Source of the DNA: Solirubrobacterales bacterium
Lineage (GTDB): Bacteria; Actinomycetota; Thermoleophilia; Solirubrobacterales; 70-9
Length of the DNA: 64,000 bases
Assembly (NCBI GenBank): GCA_021155855.1
Contig: JAJNAZ010000007.1
Location: forward strand, 175,908-239,907
Reading direction: 5' to 3'
The notes beneath the pieces are model-generated. The model worked only from the letters and a program-made list of their open reading frames with translations, was not told where the DNA came from and did not search any database. The position numbers and the translations under genes were made by a program. This document shows, piece by piece, positions 42,319-50,022 of the stretch (the first letter of the stretch is position 1; the number at the start of each line of letters is the position of its first letter).

Positions 42319-42625
42319 GGTGTTGTGATGAGGAGAAACGCATCGCGGACCCGCCCCATGGAGGGTGACGGCGCCGGAGGGCGCCGCGTCGACGGCGAGC
42401 TGGTATGCGACCGCGCGCTCCTCCGGGTCCGCGATCGCGCGCGACGCGAGGGCGACGTCGGCTGGCTGCGTCCTCGTAGTCGGCGAGGTGAAGGCCGAGC
42501 TCAGCGACCCGGGCCACGAAGTCGTCCGGCGCGAGTGATCGGCGCTCGATCGTCGTGAACCGCCGACGGCCTGTCGGAGTAGGCACCTCGGCGCGAGCGC
42601 CGCAATCCGGGCACCGCATCATCAA
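42310..42625 (-). pseudogene. Small zinc-ribbon-like protein, frameshifted
   Basis: MMMRCPDCGARAEVPTPTGR starts with a C-P-x-C-G knuckle, followed by RFTTIERRSLAPDDFVARVA and ELGLHLADYEDAA. The natural continuation DVALASRAIADPEERAVAYQ, LAVDAAPSGAVTLHGAG lies one frame over; the shift is near 42462. Only one Cys pair is visible. The family is unrecognised. It reads towards the 69-aa gene and lies near the right end of the island. Confidence 0.5.
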
Positions 42626-42690
42626 CTCCTAGGGGTCGCGTACCGCATGTAGCAATTGTCGCGCGCGGTGCGAACGGATCCGGTCGGCGA

Positions 42691-42720
42691 TGCGCCAGTA
42701 ATGCGCCAGTACGCGCCAGC
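42691..42720 (+). repeat. Right arm-type direct repeats TGCGCCAGT
   Basis: Two exact copies (42691-42699, 42702-42710) and one variant CGCGCCAGC (42712-42720), 71-100 bp inside the right core. The same 9-mer pair is at 33533-33553. The 335 bp from 42626 to 42960 hold these repeats and the right core, and no gene. Confidence 0.5.
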
Positions 42721-42790
42721 GCCAACCGTCCTCTGGCGGGTCCCAGCGGGGTGTTTTGTGCCTGGCGGCAACGGCTCGTGCCTACGCCGT

Positions 42791-42861
42791 AGATCACCCA
42801 GATCTACGAGGGCTCTAACGAGATCCAGCGCCTGGTGATCGCGCGGATGCTGGGCGGCTGA
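42791..42861 (+). pseudogene. attR-like core: orphan 3' end of an acyl-CoA dehydrogenase
   Basis: Reads ITQIYEGSNEIQRLVIARML-G-G then TGA. The first 57 bp match the 3' end of the 32307 gene with three mismatches, and the two sequences diverge only at the last codons. No dehydrogenase body precedes it. It is best read as the original gene end displaced by the integrated island. Confidence 0.75.
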
Positions 42862-42960
42862 GCGCGAGCAAGTTGCGGCTCGCGCCGGTTGGGCCGAGGC
42901 CGGGCGATCCGATTAGAGTCCCGACCCTTACACGGAACGATGCAACCGACTTGGGAGTGA

Positions 42961-43800
42961 ATGGAGAAGATGGGACTGCTTGACGGCAAGGCCGCGATCG
43001 TCACCGGCTCGGCGCGCGGGATCGGCCGCGCTACCGCGGAGCTGTTCATTCGCGAGGGGGCCAGGGTCCTGATCAACGACATCGACGGCGACGTCGCGGA
43101 CCAGGCGGCGAGCGAGATCGAAGGCGAGACCGCGGTCTTTGCCGGTGACCTGACCGAGCCGGGCGTGCCCGACAAGCTCGTCGACACGGCGGTCGAGGCT
43201 TTCGGCAGCGTCGACATCATCGTCAACAACGCCGGCTACACCTGGGACGGGGTGGTGCACCGGATGAGCGACGAGCAGTTTCAGGCGATGCTCGACATCC
43301 ACACGATCGTCCCCTTCCGGGTCACGCGCGCGATCGCACCGCACTGGCGCGAGGCCGCGAAGGCCGAGCAGGCCGAAGGCAGGGAGGTCTTCCGCAAGCT
43401 CGTCAACGTCTCCTCGATCTCGGGCACGATGGGCAACGCCGGCCAGGTCAATTACTCGGCGGCCAAGGCCGGGGTCGTCGGGATGACCAAGACGCTCGCC
43501 AAGGAGTGGGGACAGTTCAAGATCAACTGCAACGCGGTCGCCTTCGGCTTCGTCGAGACGCGGCTCACCCAGGCCAAGGAGAAGGGCGAGCAGCTCGAGA
43601 CCGCGAGCGGCGAGAAGGTCGACCTCGGGATCCCCGAGCAGATGCGGGCGATGGCGACGATGGTGATTCCTCTCGGCCGGCCGGCACAGCCCGAGGAGGC
43701 CGCCGGGCCGGTGCTCTTCCTCTGCTCCGGACTCGCCGACTACGTCCACGGCCAGGTCCTGAACGTGACCGGAGGCCAGTTCGGCGGCATGTTCACCTGA
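42961..43800 (+). CDS. Short-chain dehydrogenase/reductase, FabG-like
   Basis: 279 aa from ATG 42961 (an ATG at 42970 is also possible). The NAD(P) loop GKAAIVTGSARGIGRATAEL, DIIVNNAGYTWDGVVHRMSD, and catalytic Ser-Tyr-Lys in VNVSSISGTMGNAGQVNYSAAK. The C-terminus HGQVLNVTGGQFGGMFT is typical of 3-oxoacyl reductases. Insertions around REAAKAEQAEGREVFRK make it longer than FabG. It probably reduces a 3-oxoacyl-CoA. A purine-rich GGGAGTGA precedes the ATG. Confidence 0.9.
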   Translation: MEKMGLLDGKAAIVTGSARGIGRATAELFIREGARVLINDIDGDVADQAASEIEGETAVFAGDLTEPGVPDKLVDTAVEAFGSVDIIVNNAGYTWDGVVHRMSDEQFQAMLDIHTIVPFRVTRAIAPHWREAAKAEQAEGREVFRKLVNVSSISGTMGNAGQVNYSAAKAGVVGMTKTLAKEWGQFKINCNAVAFGFVETRLTQAKEKGEQLETASGEKVDLGIPEQMRAMATMVIPLGRPAQPEEAAGPVLFLCSGLADYVHGQVLNVTGGQFGGMFT

Positions 43801-43827
43801 GTCGCTCGCCCCGGCGTCCACCAACGG

Positions 43828-43874
43828 TCGAGTCGCACCTTTGCCGTCCCTGAGACGGTCAACGTACGACTCAA
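43828..43874. repeat. 47-bp imperfect palindrome, copy 1
   Basis: TCGAGTCGCAC ... GTACGACTCAA with inner CCGTC/GACGG arms. It repeats at 44776-44822 with four mismatches, 948 bp away, and just overlaps the end of the nuclease gene. Confidence 0.75.
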
Positions 43875-44829
43875 CGCCGAGCGGGCGCGGCGAGGACGGC
43901 GCGCAGCTCGGCTTCGAGGCTATCTGCATCGGAATGCAGACGGCGCCAGGTGACTCGGGCGATGCGATAGCCCGCAGCTGTTAGCGATAGGTCTCGAGAG
44001 CGGTCGCGTTCGGCGGCGCCCCAGTCGCCGTGATGTGCGCGGCTGTCGAGCTCCACAACCAGTCCGACCGAGGCCCAGAGGCAGTCCACCTCCAAGCGCC
44101 GAGCCCCGGGTGCTACGACGGCGTTCACTTCGGGCCTCGGCAGGCCAGGCCGGTCGAGGAACTCCAGGAAGGCGACCTCGAGCTCACTGCGGGTGATCCC
44201 GCCCGCCACCCGGCTCTCGCGGAGCACGGTTCGGAGCGCGGCCACCCCCGGCGCCCGGGATAGCGCCCGATCAGGTCGCCGAGCGACGGCGAGTCGGCGA
44301 GTCGCCGCGCCTCGGCGATTCCGATCGCCTGTTCCAGACGGGCACGGCTAATGACCGCCGCCAGGTCGAGGAGCGTTCGCGCGACGGTGGTGACCGGTAT
44401 TTCCGAGCACGTGGCGACCTCGTCCCACGGCAGAGGGTTCTCGCGAAAGCGGATGCCCTGGCGCGACCGGCGCCGGCGCTGAACGGTCACCTCGGCCTGC
44501 GGGTGGCGAAGCCCGGTCAGTTGCCAGAGGTCGCCCGCCGCTCGATGCGACAGCGCTGCCCCGTCGCCGCCGACGAGCACGCCCGCCATCCACCGCGCCT
44601 CGACGCTGAGAACGCGATGGCCGACGGCGTAGACCGCGCGGTGGATGACGATCAAACGCCCGGAGCCGATCCACCCCTCGATCCTCTCCTCGGTCGTCCC
44701 GAGGGCCCGAAGCTGGACCCGCGAGACGACGCCATGCTGGCGATTCGCCAGCGCCAGGATCGCCAGGCTGAGACGTCGAGTCGCACGTTTGCCGTCCCTG
44801 AGACGGTCAAGGTGCGACTCGACGGGCAT
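43871..44829 (-). pseudogene. DUF559 (VSR-like) endonuclease with AbiEi-like N-terminus, frameshifted
   Basis: The 5' part reads MPVESHLDRLRDGKRATRRL, ILALANRQHGVVSRVQLRAL, then an AbiEi-antitoxin-like winged-helix region (LIVIHRAVYAVGHRVLSVEA, GDLWQLTGL) and VTTVARTLLDLAAVI. A frameshift in a GGGGG run near 44243 leads to the nuclease part: ITRSELEVAFLEFLDRPGLP, LEVDCLWASVGLVVELDSRA, HHGDWGAAERDRSRDLSL. E-x(n)-D-x(n)-E-L-D fits the PD-(D/E)xK core of DUF559. Similar full-length proteins are single chains. The frameshift may be real or a sequencing error in the homopolymer. Confidence 0.75.
44776..44822. repeat. 47-bp imperfect palindrome, copy 2
   Basis: TCGAGTCGCAC ... GTGCGACTCGA with 11-bp outer arms and CCGTC/GACGG inner arms. 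It encodes codons 3-18 of the nuclease gene, so the palindrome is coding here but not in copy 1. Confidence 0.75.
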
Positions 44830-44890
44830 GGGCGCAGGGTGGCGGGGCCAACCGCGTGCGGGGTGCGCGGAGTGTGAGGGAACGGGGACG

Positions 44891-45742
44891 TCAGCGCGCT
44901 GGCTTGCGCTCCTCGGCGGGCGGCTCGCCGGAGTCGCCGTAGGCGCCCGGCGGCCAGCGGCCGAACCAGTTGTCGCGGGCGCCGTCGAGGGTGATCACCG
45001 TGCCGGAGAAGAAATCGCCCGCGGGCGAGGCGAGGTAGGCGACCAGCCAGCCCCACTCCTCCTCGGTGCCGAGCCGGCCGATCGGAACCGTCCCGGGCAC
45101 GGCATCGACCACCTCCTTCGGGTACTTGGTGCGCATCGTCTCGGTGCCGAACTGGCCGGCGGCGAGCGCCACCAGGGTGATCCCGAATCGCGACCACTCG
45201 ATCGAGAGCGTGCGCGTCATGTTCTCGACCGCGGCTCGCGCGGCCCCGGAATGCACCATGCCCGGCATGCCGTTGTGGGGGGAGAGGGTGACGCTCAGGA
45301 CCTTGCCCCGTTGCCGGGGGATGAACGCCTTGGTCGCCGCGGCATGGGTCATCAGCCAGGTGCCAACGACGTTGAGCTCGATCACGGTGCGAAAACCCTT
45401 CGGGGAGATCGCCTCCGCAGGGCTTAGAAACTGCCCGCCGGCGTTGTTGAGCAGTAGGTCGAGTCGCCCGTGGCGCTCGAGCAGCCCGTCCAGCAACCGC
45501 TCGACCGCCTGATCATCGCGGATGTCCATCTCCTCGGCCTCGGCGTCCCCGCCGAGCGCCTCGACCTCGGCGACCATCTCGGCCAGCGGCTCGGCCCGCC
45601 GGCCGCATCCGATCACCGTCGCCCCAAGGCGCGCCAGCTCCAGCGCCGACGCCCTGCCGAGCCCGGTGCCGGCGCCCGATACGAGGCACACCTGGCCGGC
45701 GAGCAGGCCGGGCGCGAAGATGCGCGAGCTCGGATCCGCCAT
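44891..45742 (-). CDS. SDR reductase, trans-2-enoyl-CoA reductase (PECR/DECR)-like
   Basis: 283 aa. The loop is VCLVSGAGTGLGRASALELA and the middle has LDLLLNNAGGQFLSPAEAIS. In place of the Y-x3-K box it has GMVHSGAARAAVENMTRTLS, the form found in peroxisomal trans-2-enoyl-CoA and 2,4-dienoyl-CoA reductases. It therefore likely reduces an enoyl- or dienoyl-CoA with NADPH. It is divergent from the metallo-hydrolase gene with 35 bp between starts. Confidence 0.88.
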   Translation of the reverse strand: MADPSSRIFAPGLLAGQVCLVSGAGTGLGRASALELARLGATVIGCGRRAEPLAEMVAEVEALGGDAEAEEMDIRDDQAVERLLDGLLERHGRLDLLLNNAGGQFLSPAEAISPKGFRTVIELNVVGTWLMTHAAATKAFIPRQRGKVLSVTLSPHNGMPGMVHSGAARAAVENMTRTLSIEWSRFGITLVALAAGQFGTETMRTKYPKEVVDAVPGTVPIGRLGTEEEWGWLVAYLASPAGDFFSGTVITLDGARDNWFGRWPPGAYGDSGEPPAEERKPAR

Positions 45743-45777
45743 CGCGCCGGACCCTATCGGGCTACGGTTCTGCGGCG

Positions 45778-46683
45778 ATGAGGGTTCGAGCGGACACCAA
45801 ACGGCTCACCGGGCCGCTTTCCGGCGGGCGCGAGGGCGCCACGGTCGCGGTCGAGCCGCTGCTCTGCGGCCACATGCGGGCGCCGCGCGCATTCGTGGAG
45901 ACCGCCGAGCCGCTTGCGCTTCCGCGCATGCTCGGCATCGGCACGCCGCGCTCGCAATGGCTGAAGCTGCCGATCCCGGCGTTTTTGATCCATCACCCGT
46001 CGGCGGGGCCGTTCTTGGTCGATACCGGGCTGCACCCGTCGGTCGCCTCGCGGCCGGCCGAGAACATGGGCAGACTGGTGGCCAACTTCGCCAGGCCGAC
46101 GCTCGAGCCCGGCAAGGACCTGCCGTCGCAGCTGCGTGGCCGTGGCGTCGATCCGAAGTCGATCGGCCTGGTGGTGATGACGCACCTGCACTTCGACCAC
46201 GCGTCCGCGATGTCGGAGTTTCCCGGCGCGACCTTCCTGCTCACCGAGGCCGAGTGGATCGCCGCGACCACCGACGGCCGCCCATTCCTACGTGGCTACC
46301 GCCCCGTCCACTACGACTACGCCTTCGAGTACCGCACGCTGAGCTACGACTCCGCCCGGGTGAGCTCGTATTCGAGCTTCGGCCGCACCTTCGACCTCTT
46401 CGGCGACGGTAGCGTCCGGCTGGCCTCGACTCCGGGGCACAGCGCCGGCCACCAGTCGGTGATCTGCCGCCTTCGCGACCGCGACCTGGTGATCGCCGGC
46501 GACGCGATCTACACCATCGGCCAGCTCGACGACGCGCCCGAGCCCCCGCGCCCGCTCGACCGTCACACCTGGCGCCGCTCGGTCCAGGAGCTGCGCCTCT
46601 TCGCCGGCCACTACCCGCAGGCGGTGATCATTCCGGGGCACGACCCCGAGCACTGGGAGACGCTCGAGACGCGTTACGAGTAG
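45778..46683 (+). CDS. Metallo-beta-lactamase-fold hydrolase
   Basis: 301 aa. Zinc-site motifs are LVVMTHLHFDHASAM (HxHxDH), STPGHSAGHQSV, LVIAGDAIYT and the final IIPGHDPEHW. The order and spacing are those of N-acyl-homoserine lactonase-like and related hydrolases, with an upstream LPIPAFLIHHPSAG and LVDTGLHPSVA. The substrate is not known. It ends exactly beside the convergent acyltransferase gene (adjacent stop codons). Confidence 0.9.
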   Translation: MRVRADTKRLTGPLSGGREGATVAVEPLLCGHMRAPRAFVETAEPLALPRMLGIGTPRSQWLKLPIPAFLIHHPSAGPFLVDTGLHPSVASRPAENMGRLVANFARPTLEPGKDLPSQLRGRGVDPKSIGLVVMTHLHFDHASAMSEFPGATFLLTEAEWIAATTDGRPFLRGYRPVHYDYAFEYRTLSYDSARVSSYSSFGRTFDLFGDGSVRLASTPGHSAGHQSVICRLRDRDLVIAGDAIYTIGQLDDAPEPPRPLDRHTWRRSVQELRLFAGHYPQAVIIPGHDPEHWETLETRYE

Positions 46684-47475
46684 CTAGGACTGCGTGCGGG
46701 TGGAGGGTCGGGCGACGGCGTCGGCGGCATCGGCGGCCCCTTCGCGCAGGGACTTGATCACCCTCGAGCGACCGCGCTCCTCGAGCTGGGAGTACATCGC
46801 CTTGACCCGGTCGAAGATCTCATGCGCGGCGTCGCGCTGCTGCTCTCGGCTCGGTTGCTCGACGACCTCGAAGCGCAGCGGCTCCCCGTATTGGACCGTG
46901 ATCTTTGGAAACGAAAGACGCTTCCAGCCGCGGACGCCCTTCGAACCGTGGATCGCGACCGGGACCACCGGCACGCCCGACTCGAGCGCCAGGCGGCCGA
47001 CTCCCGGCTTCGCCTCGCCGAGGCCGCCGGAGCGCGAACGCCCGCCCTCGGCGTACATGAGCACGCAGCCGCCTCGGTCGAGGATCGAGTGCGCGGTCCG
47101 AAACGTCTCCGTGTCGTGGTGGCCGCGCATCACCGGGAACACGCCCCCGACCCGGTAGACGTAGTCGAGGATTGCGTTTTGGCCGAACATCTGCGACTTC
47201 GCCATGAACCTGATCTTGCGGCGGATGTAGGTGCCGGTGAAGAAGTGGTCCATGTTCGAGAAGTGGTTCGGGGCGAGGATCACCGGGCCGTCGGCGGGCA
47301 CGTTGGCAATCGAGATCCCCCGCGTGCGGTAGATGAAGAGCGAGGCCGGGGTGGTGATCATGCGGACGAGCTCGTAGATCCAGCCGGCATCGTGCGTGCG
47401 CGCCCACTCGTGCAGGTACCGGAATTGCTCCGCGGGGCGGGTCTCCTTGTAGCGCTGGGGCTTGAGTTCGTCCAT
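46684..47475 (-). CDS. 1-acyl-glycerol-3-phosphate acyltransferase family (PlsC-like)
   Basis: 263 aa. Block 1 is VILAPNHFSNMDHFFTGTYI (N-H-x4-D), followed by RVGGVFPVMRGHHDTETFRT, block 3 LMYAEGGRSRSGGLGEAKPG and block 4 VPVVPVAIHG. It transfers an acyl chain to a lysophospholipid or related alcohol at the membrane. The substrate may differ from LPA. It stands between the hydrolase and glycerol kinase genes; the kinase would supply glycerol 3-phosphate, giving a loose metabolic link. Confidence 0.9.
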   Translation of the reverse strand: MDELKPQRYKETRPAEQFRYLHEWARTHDAGWIYELVRMITTPASLFIYRTRGISIANVPADGPVILAPNHFSNMDHFFTGTYIRRKIRFMAKSQMFGQNAILDYVYRVGGVFPVMRGHHDTETFRTAHSILDRGGCVLMYAEGGRSRSGGLGEAKPGVGRLALESGVPVVPVAIHGSKGVRGWKRLSFPKITVQYGEPLRFEVVEQPSREQQRDAAHEIFDRVKAMYSQLEERGRSRVIKSLREGAADAADAVARPSTRTQS

Positions 47476-47528
47476 GCGACGGCTGCCGGATCGCCGGCAT
47501 CGGGTCCTACCCCCCTCCTACCCACGAG

Positions 47529-49010
47529 TTACGCCTTCGGATCAGGGACGGCGCCGGCCTCGGAGGTCGCCCAGCCCTTCGCTCGCTCGACCGCTTCGCG
47601 CCAGCGGGCGACGAGGCGCTCGCGCTCGGCCGGGGCCATCGCCGGCTCGTAGCGCGACGCCTCCTTCCACATCTCCGCGACCTCGTCACGGGCCCAGAAG
47701 CCCGCCCCGATCCCGGCCAGATAGGCGGCGCCGAGCGCGGTCGTCTCGGCGACCTCGGGCACGATCACGGGCACGCCGAGGACGTCGGCTTGAAACTGCA
47801 TCAGCCAGCGGTTGGCGACGGCGCCGCCGTCGGCGCGCAACTCGGAGAGCTCGGTCCCAGCGGCCCGCTCCTGGGCGCGCACGGCGTCCACGGTCTGGTA
47901 GGCGATCGCCTCGAGCGCCGCGCGAGCGAGGTGGGCGCGCGTGGTTCCGCGGGTGAGCCCGACGATCGCGCCCCGCGCGTACGGATCCCAGTGCGGCGAG
48001 CCGAGGCCGGTGAGCGCGGGGACGAAGTAGACATCGTCGTTGCCCTGAAGCGAGGCGGCCATGCCCTCGGTCTCGGCCGCCTCGGCGACGAGGCCGAGCC
48101 CGTCACGCAACCACTGCACCGCCGCCCCGGTGACGAACACGGCGGCCTCGAGCGCGTAGTCGATCTCGTCCTCCAGCCCCCAGGCGATCGTCGTCAACAG
48201 GCCCTCGCTCGGCTCGGGCATCCGCTCACCCGCGTTGAGAAGCACGAAGCTGCCGGTCCCATAGCTGTTCTTCGCCATCCCCGGCACCTGGCACGCCTGG
48301 CCGAAGAGCGCCGCCTGCTGGTCGCCGGCGATCCCCGCGACCGGGATCTGACCGCCGAACTCCGAGGTCGTGCCGTAGACGTGCGCCGAGGGCAGCGGCT
48401 CGGGCAGCCGCCCGGGATCGACGCCCAGCAGCGCGCAGAGGTCCGGGTCCCAGCGGCGCTCGCGGATGTCGAACAGCATCGTCCGCGAGGCGTTGGTGAG
48501 GTCGGTCGCATGCCGACCGGTGAGCTTGAACACGAGCCAGGAGTCGATCGTGCCGAAGACCGCGTCGCGTGCCGCATCGACGTTGCGCAGCAGCCACTCG
48601 ATCTTGGTCGCGGAGAAGTACGGGTCGAGCACGAGCCCGGTGCGCTCGCGCACCAGCGGCTCGTGCCCGGCCTCGCGCAGCTCGTCGCAGCGCGAGGAGG
48701 TGCGCCGGTCCTGCCAGACGAGCGCGCGGTGCACGGGCACGCCGGTGTCCGGGTCCCAGGCGACGACGGTCTCGCGCTGGTTGGTGATTCCGATCGCATC
48801 GAGGCTGGCCGCGTCGGCCCTCGCATCGGCGAGCGCGTGCCCGGCGACTCGCCGGGTCATGTCCCAGATCTCGGTCGGGTCGTGCTCGACCCAGCCGGGG
48901 CGCGGAAAGTGCTGGCTGAACTCGCTGTAGGCGCGGCCGCGGATCCTGCCCTCGCGGTCGAAGACGAGGCAGGTGGTGCCCGTCGTTCCCTGGTCGATGC
49001 TGAGGATCAA
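47529..49010 (-). CDS. glpK: Glycerol kinase
   Basis: 493 aa from TTG 49010, the only start just before the conserved sequence LILSIDQGTTGTTCLVFD (phosphate 1 loop). Further blocks are FPRPGWVEHDPTEIWD, GITNQRETVVAWD, VWQDRRTSSRCDEL, PYFSATKIEWLLRNVD, IAGDQQAALFGQACQVPGMA and KNSYGTGSFVLLNAGE. The length matches the family. It phosphorylates glycerol with ATP. No transporter or GlpD lies nearby. Some residues before the TTG read in frame but have no start codon. Confidence 0.94.
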   Translation of the reverse strand: MILSIDQGTTGTTCLVFDREGRIRGRAYSEFSQHFPRPGWVEHDPTEIWDMTRRVAGHALADARADAASLDAIGITNQRETVVAWDPDTGVPVHRALVWQDRRTSSRCDELREAGHEPLVRERTGLVLDPYFSATKIEWLLRNVDAARDAVFGTIDSWLVFKLTGRHATDLTNASRTMLFDIRERRWDPDLCALLGVDPGRLPEPLPSAHVYGTTSEFGGQIPVAGIAGDQQAALFGQACQVPGMAKNSYGTGSFVLLNAGERMPEPSEGLLTTIAWGLEDEIDYALEAAVFVTGAAVQWLRDGLGLVAEAAETEGMAASLQGNDDVYFVPALTGLGSPHWDPYARGAIVGLTRGTTRAHLARAALEAIAYQTVDAVRAQERAAGTELSELRADGGAVANRWLMQFQADVLGVPVIVPEVAETTALGAAYLAGIGAGFWARDEVAEMWKEASRYEPAMAPAERERLVARWREAVERAKGWATSEAGAVPDPKA

Positions 49011-49036
49011 GCTCGCGCAGGCTATCCCGCGTGTGG

Positions 49037-49720
49037 TCAGCGGCGCGCCCACCACACGCGGGCGAAGTCGCGTAGCTGGCGGCCCCGATGGACGAAGCCG
49101 GTGAGCGTGCGGCCCGACGCCCGGTGCTCCAGCTCGAGCTCGACCTCGGTCACCCGAAGGCCGCCGCGGACCGCGTCGACTGTCATCCCGATCTCCATCC
49201 CGTAGCCGGAGGCGAACGGGAGCAGCTCGCGCAGGACCGCCGCCGGCATCGCCCGCTGACCTGAGATCGGCGCCGTCGCCGCATAGCCGCAGCGGCTGCG
49301 GATCGCCCAGCGGGCAAAGCGCAGCGCGATCCCGAAGCCCCCGCCTACGCGGTGGCTGAACGCGGCCACCGCGAGGTCGGCGTCCCCGCGCGCGACCGTT
49401 TCGACCAGCCCCCCCAATGCCGCGGCCGAGCTCCCCAGGTCGCCGTCGCAGACCAGCGCCAGCTCGGCGGTCGCGCCCGGCTCCGCCGACAGTGCCGCCT
49501 CGGCGGCGGCGGTCATGTTGGCGCCCTTGCCGTGCGGGCGCCCGCGGCTGACCACCTGGGCGCGATGCCCGAGGGCAACCCCGGCGGTGCCGTCGTCGGA
49601 CGCGTCGTCGGCGACCCAGAGCTGGGCCCCCGGGAACGCCGCCCCGAGCGCGTCCAGGGTCGCGCCGATCCGGTCCGCCTCGTTGCGGGCGGCGACTATC
49701 ACCAGCAGGCTCTGCGTCAT
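49037..49720 (-). CDS. Family 2 glycosyltransferase
   Basis: 227 aa. LLVIVAARNEADRIGATLDA at the start, LWVADDASDDGTAGVA, SRGRPHGKGANMTAAAEAAL, and LALVCDGDLGSSAAAL with the D-x-D-like metal site. GT2 enzymes of this form use UDP- or GDP-sugars. Unlike longer members it lacks membrane helices; a C-terminal Arg-rich end may touch the membrane. It lies 26 bp upstream of glpK on the same strand. Confidence 0.85.
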   Translation of the reverse strand: MTQSLLVIVAARNEADRIGATLDALGAAFPGAQLWVADDASDDGTAGVALGHRAQVVSRGRPHGKGANMTAAAEAALSAEPGATAELALVCDGDLGSSAAALGGLVETVARGDADLAVAAFSHRVGGGFGIALRFARWAIRSRCGYAATAPISGQRAMPAAVLRELLPFASGYGMEIGMTVDAVRGGLRVTEVELELEHRASGRTLTGFVHRGRQLRDFARVWWARR

Positions 49721-49802
49721 CGGTGGGGTCGGGCCGGATATTGTGCCCCGCCATGGAACGCTCATGTCCGCCGCTCGGGCCTGCCCTAGCGGGGGCACGG
49801 TC

Positions 49803-50018
49803 ATGAGCATCGACGTCGAGGCTCACATCACCGGGACGGTATGGAAGATCGAGGTCGCGATCGGCGATCAGGTCTCCGACGGCGATACCGTGGTCATCCT
49901 CGAGTCGATGAAGATGGAGATGCCGGTCGAGGTCGAGGACGACGGCGCGGTCAAGGAGATCCGCTGCGAGGAGGGTCAGTCGGTGCAGGAGGGCGACGTC
50001 CTCGTCGTTCTCGAGTGA
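49803..50018 (+). CDS. Biotin carboxyl carrier domain protein
   Basis: 71 aa, only a biotinyl domain: AHITGTVWKIEVAIGDQVSD, then VVILESMKMEMPVEVEDDGA with the biotin-accepting Lys in E-S-M-K-M, and GQSVQEGDVLVVLE. Free-standing carriers of this size serve acyl-CoA carboxylases that have separate subunits. It lies 4 bp from a crotonase gene, and could serve the carboxyltransferase at 22973. Biotin would come from the bio genes 7 kb downstream. Confidence 0.92.
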   Translation: MSIDVEAHITGTVWKIEVAIGDQVSDGDTVVILESMKMEMPVEVEDDGAVKEIRCEEGQSVQEGDVLVVLE

Positions 50019-50022
50019 GCCC

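Larger units (their letters stand above)
33460..42790. mobile_element. Decayed integrative island inserted in an acyl-CoA dehydrogenase gene
   Basis: The 9.3-kb span is bounded by copies of the dehydrogenase 3' end (33403-33459, 42791-42847). A frameshifted tyrosine recombinase lies at the left end and TGCGCCAGT direct repeats lie near each end. Inside are several broken genes, 280-bp direct repeats with a 69-aa gene, SnoaL-like genes, a haloperoxidase-like pseudogene, a GerW-like gene and a multicopper oxidase. No conjugation, replication or capsid genes are recognisable. It is therefore a degraded genomic island that can hardly move by itself. Confidence 0.7.
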
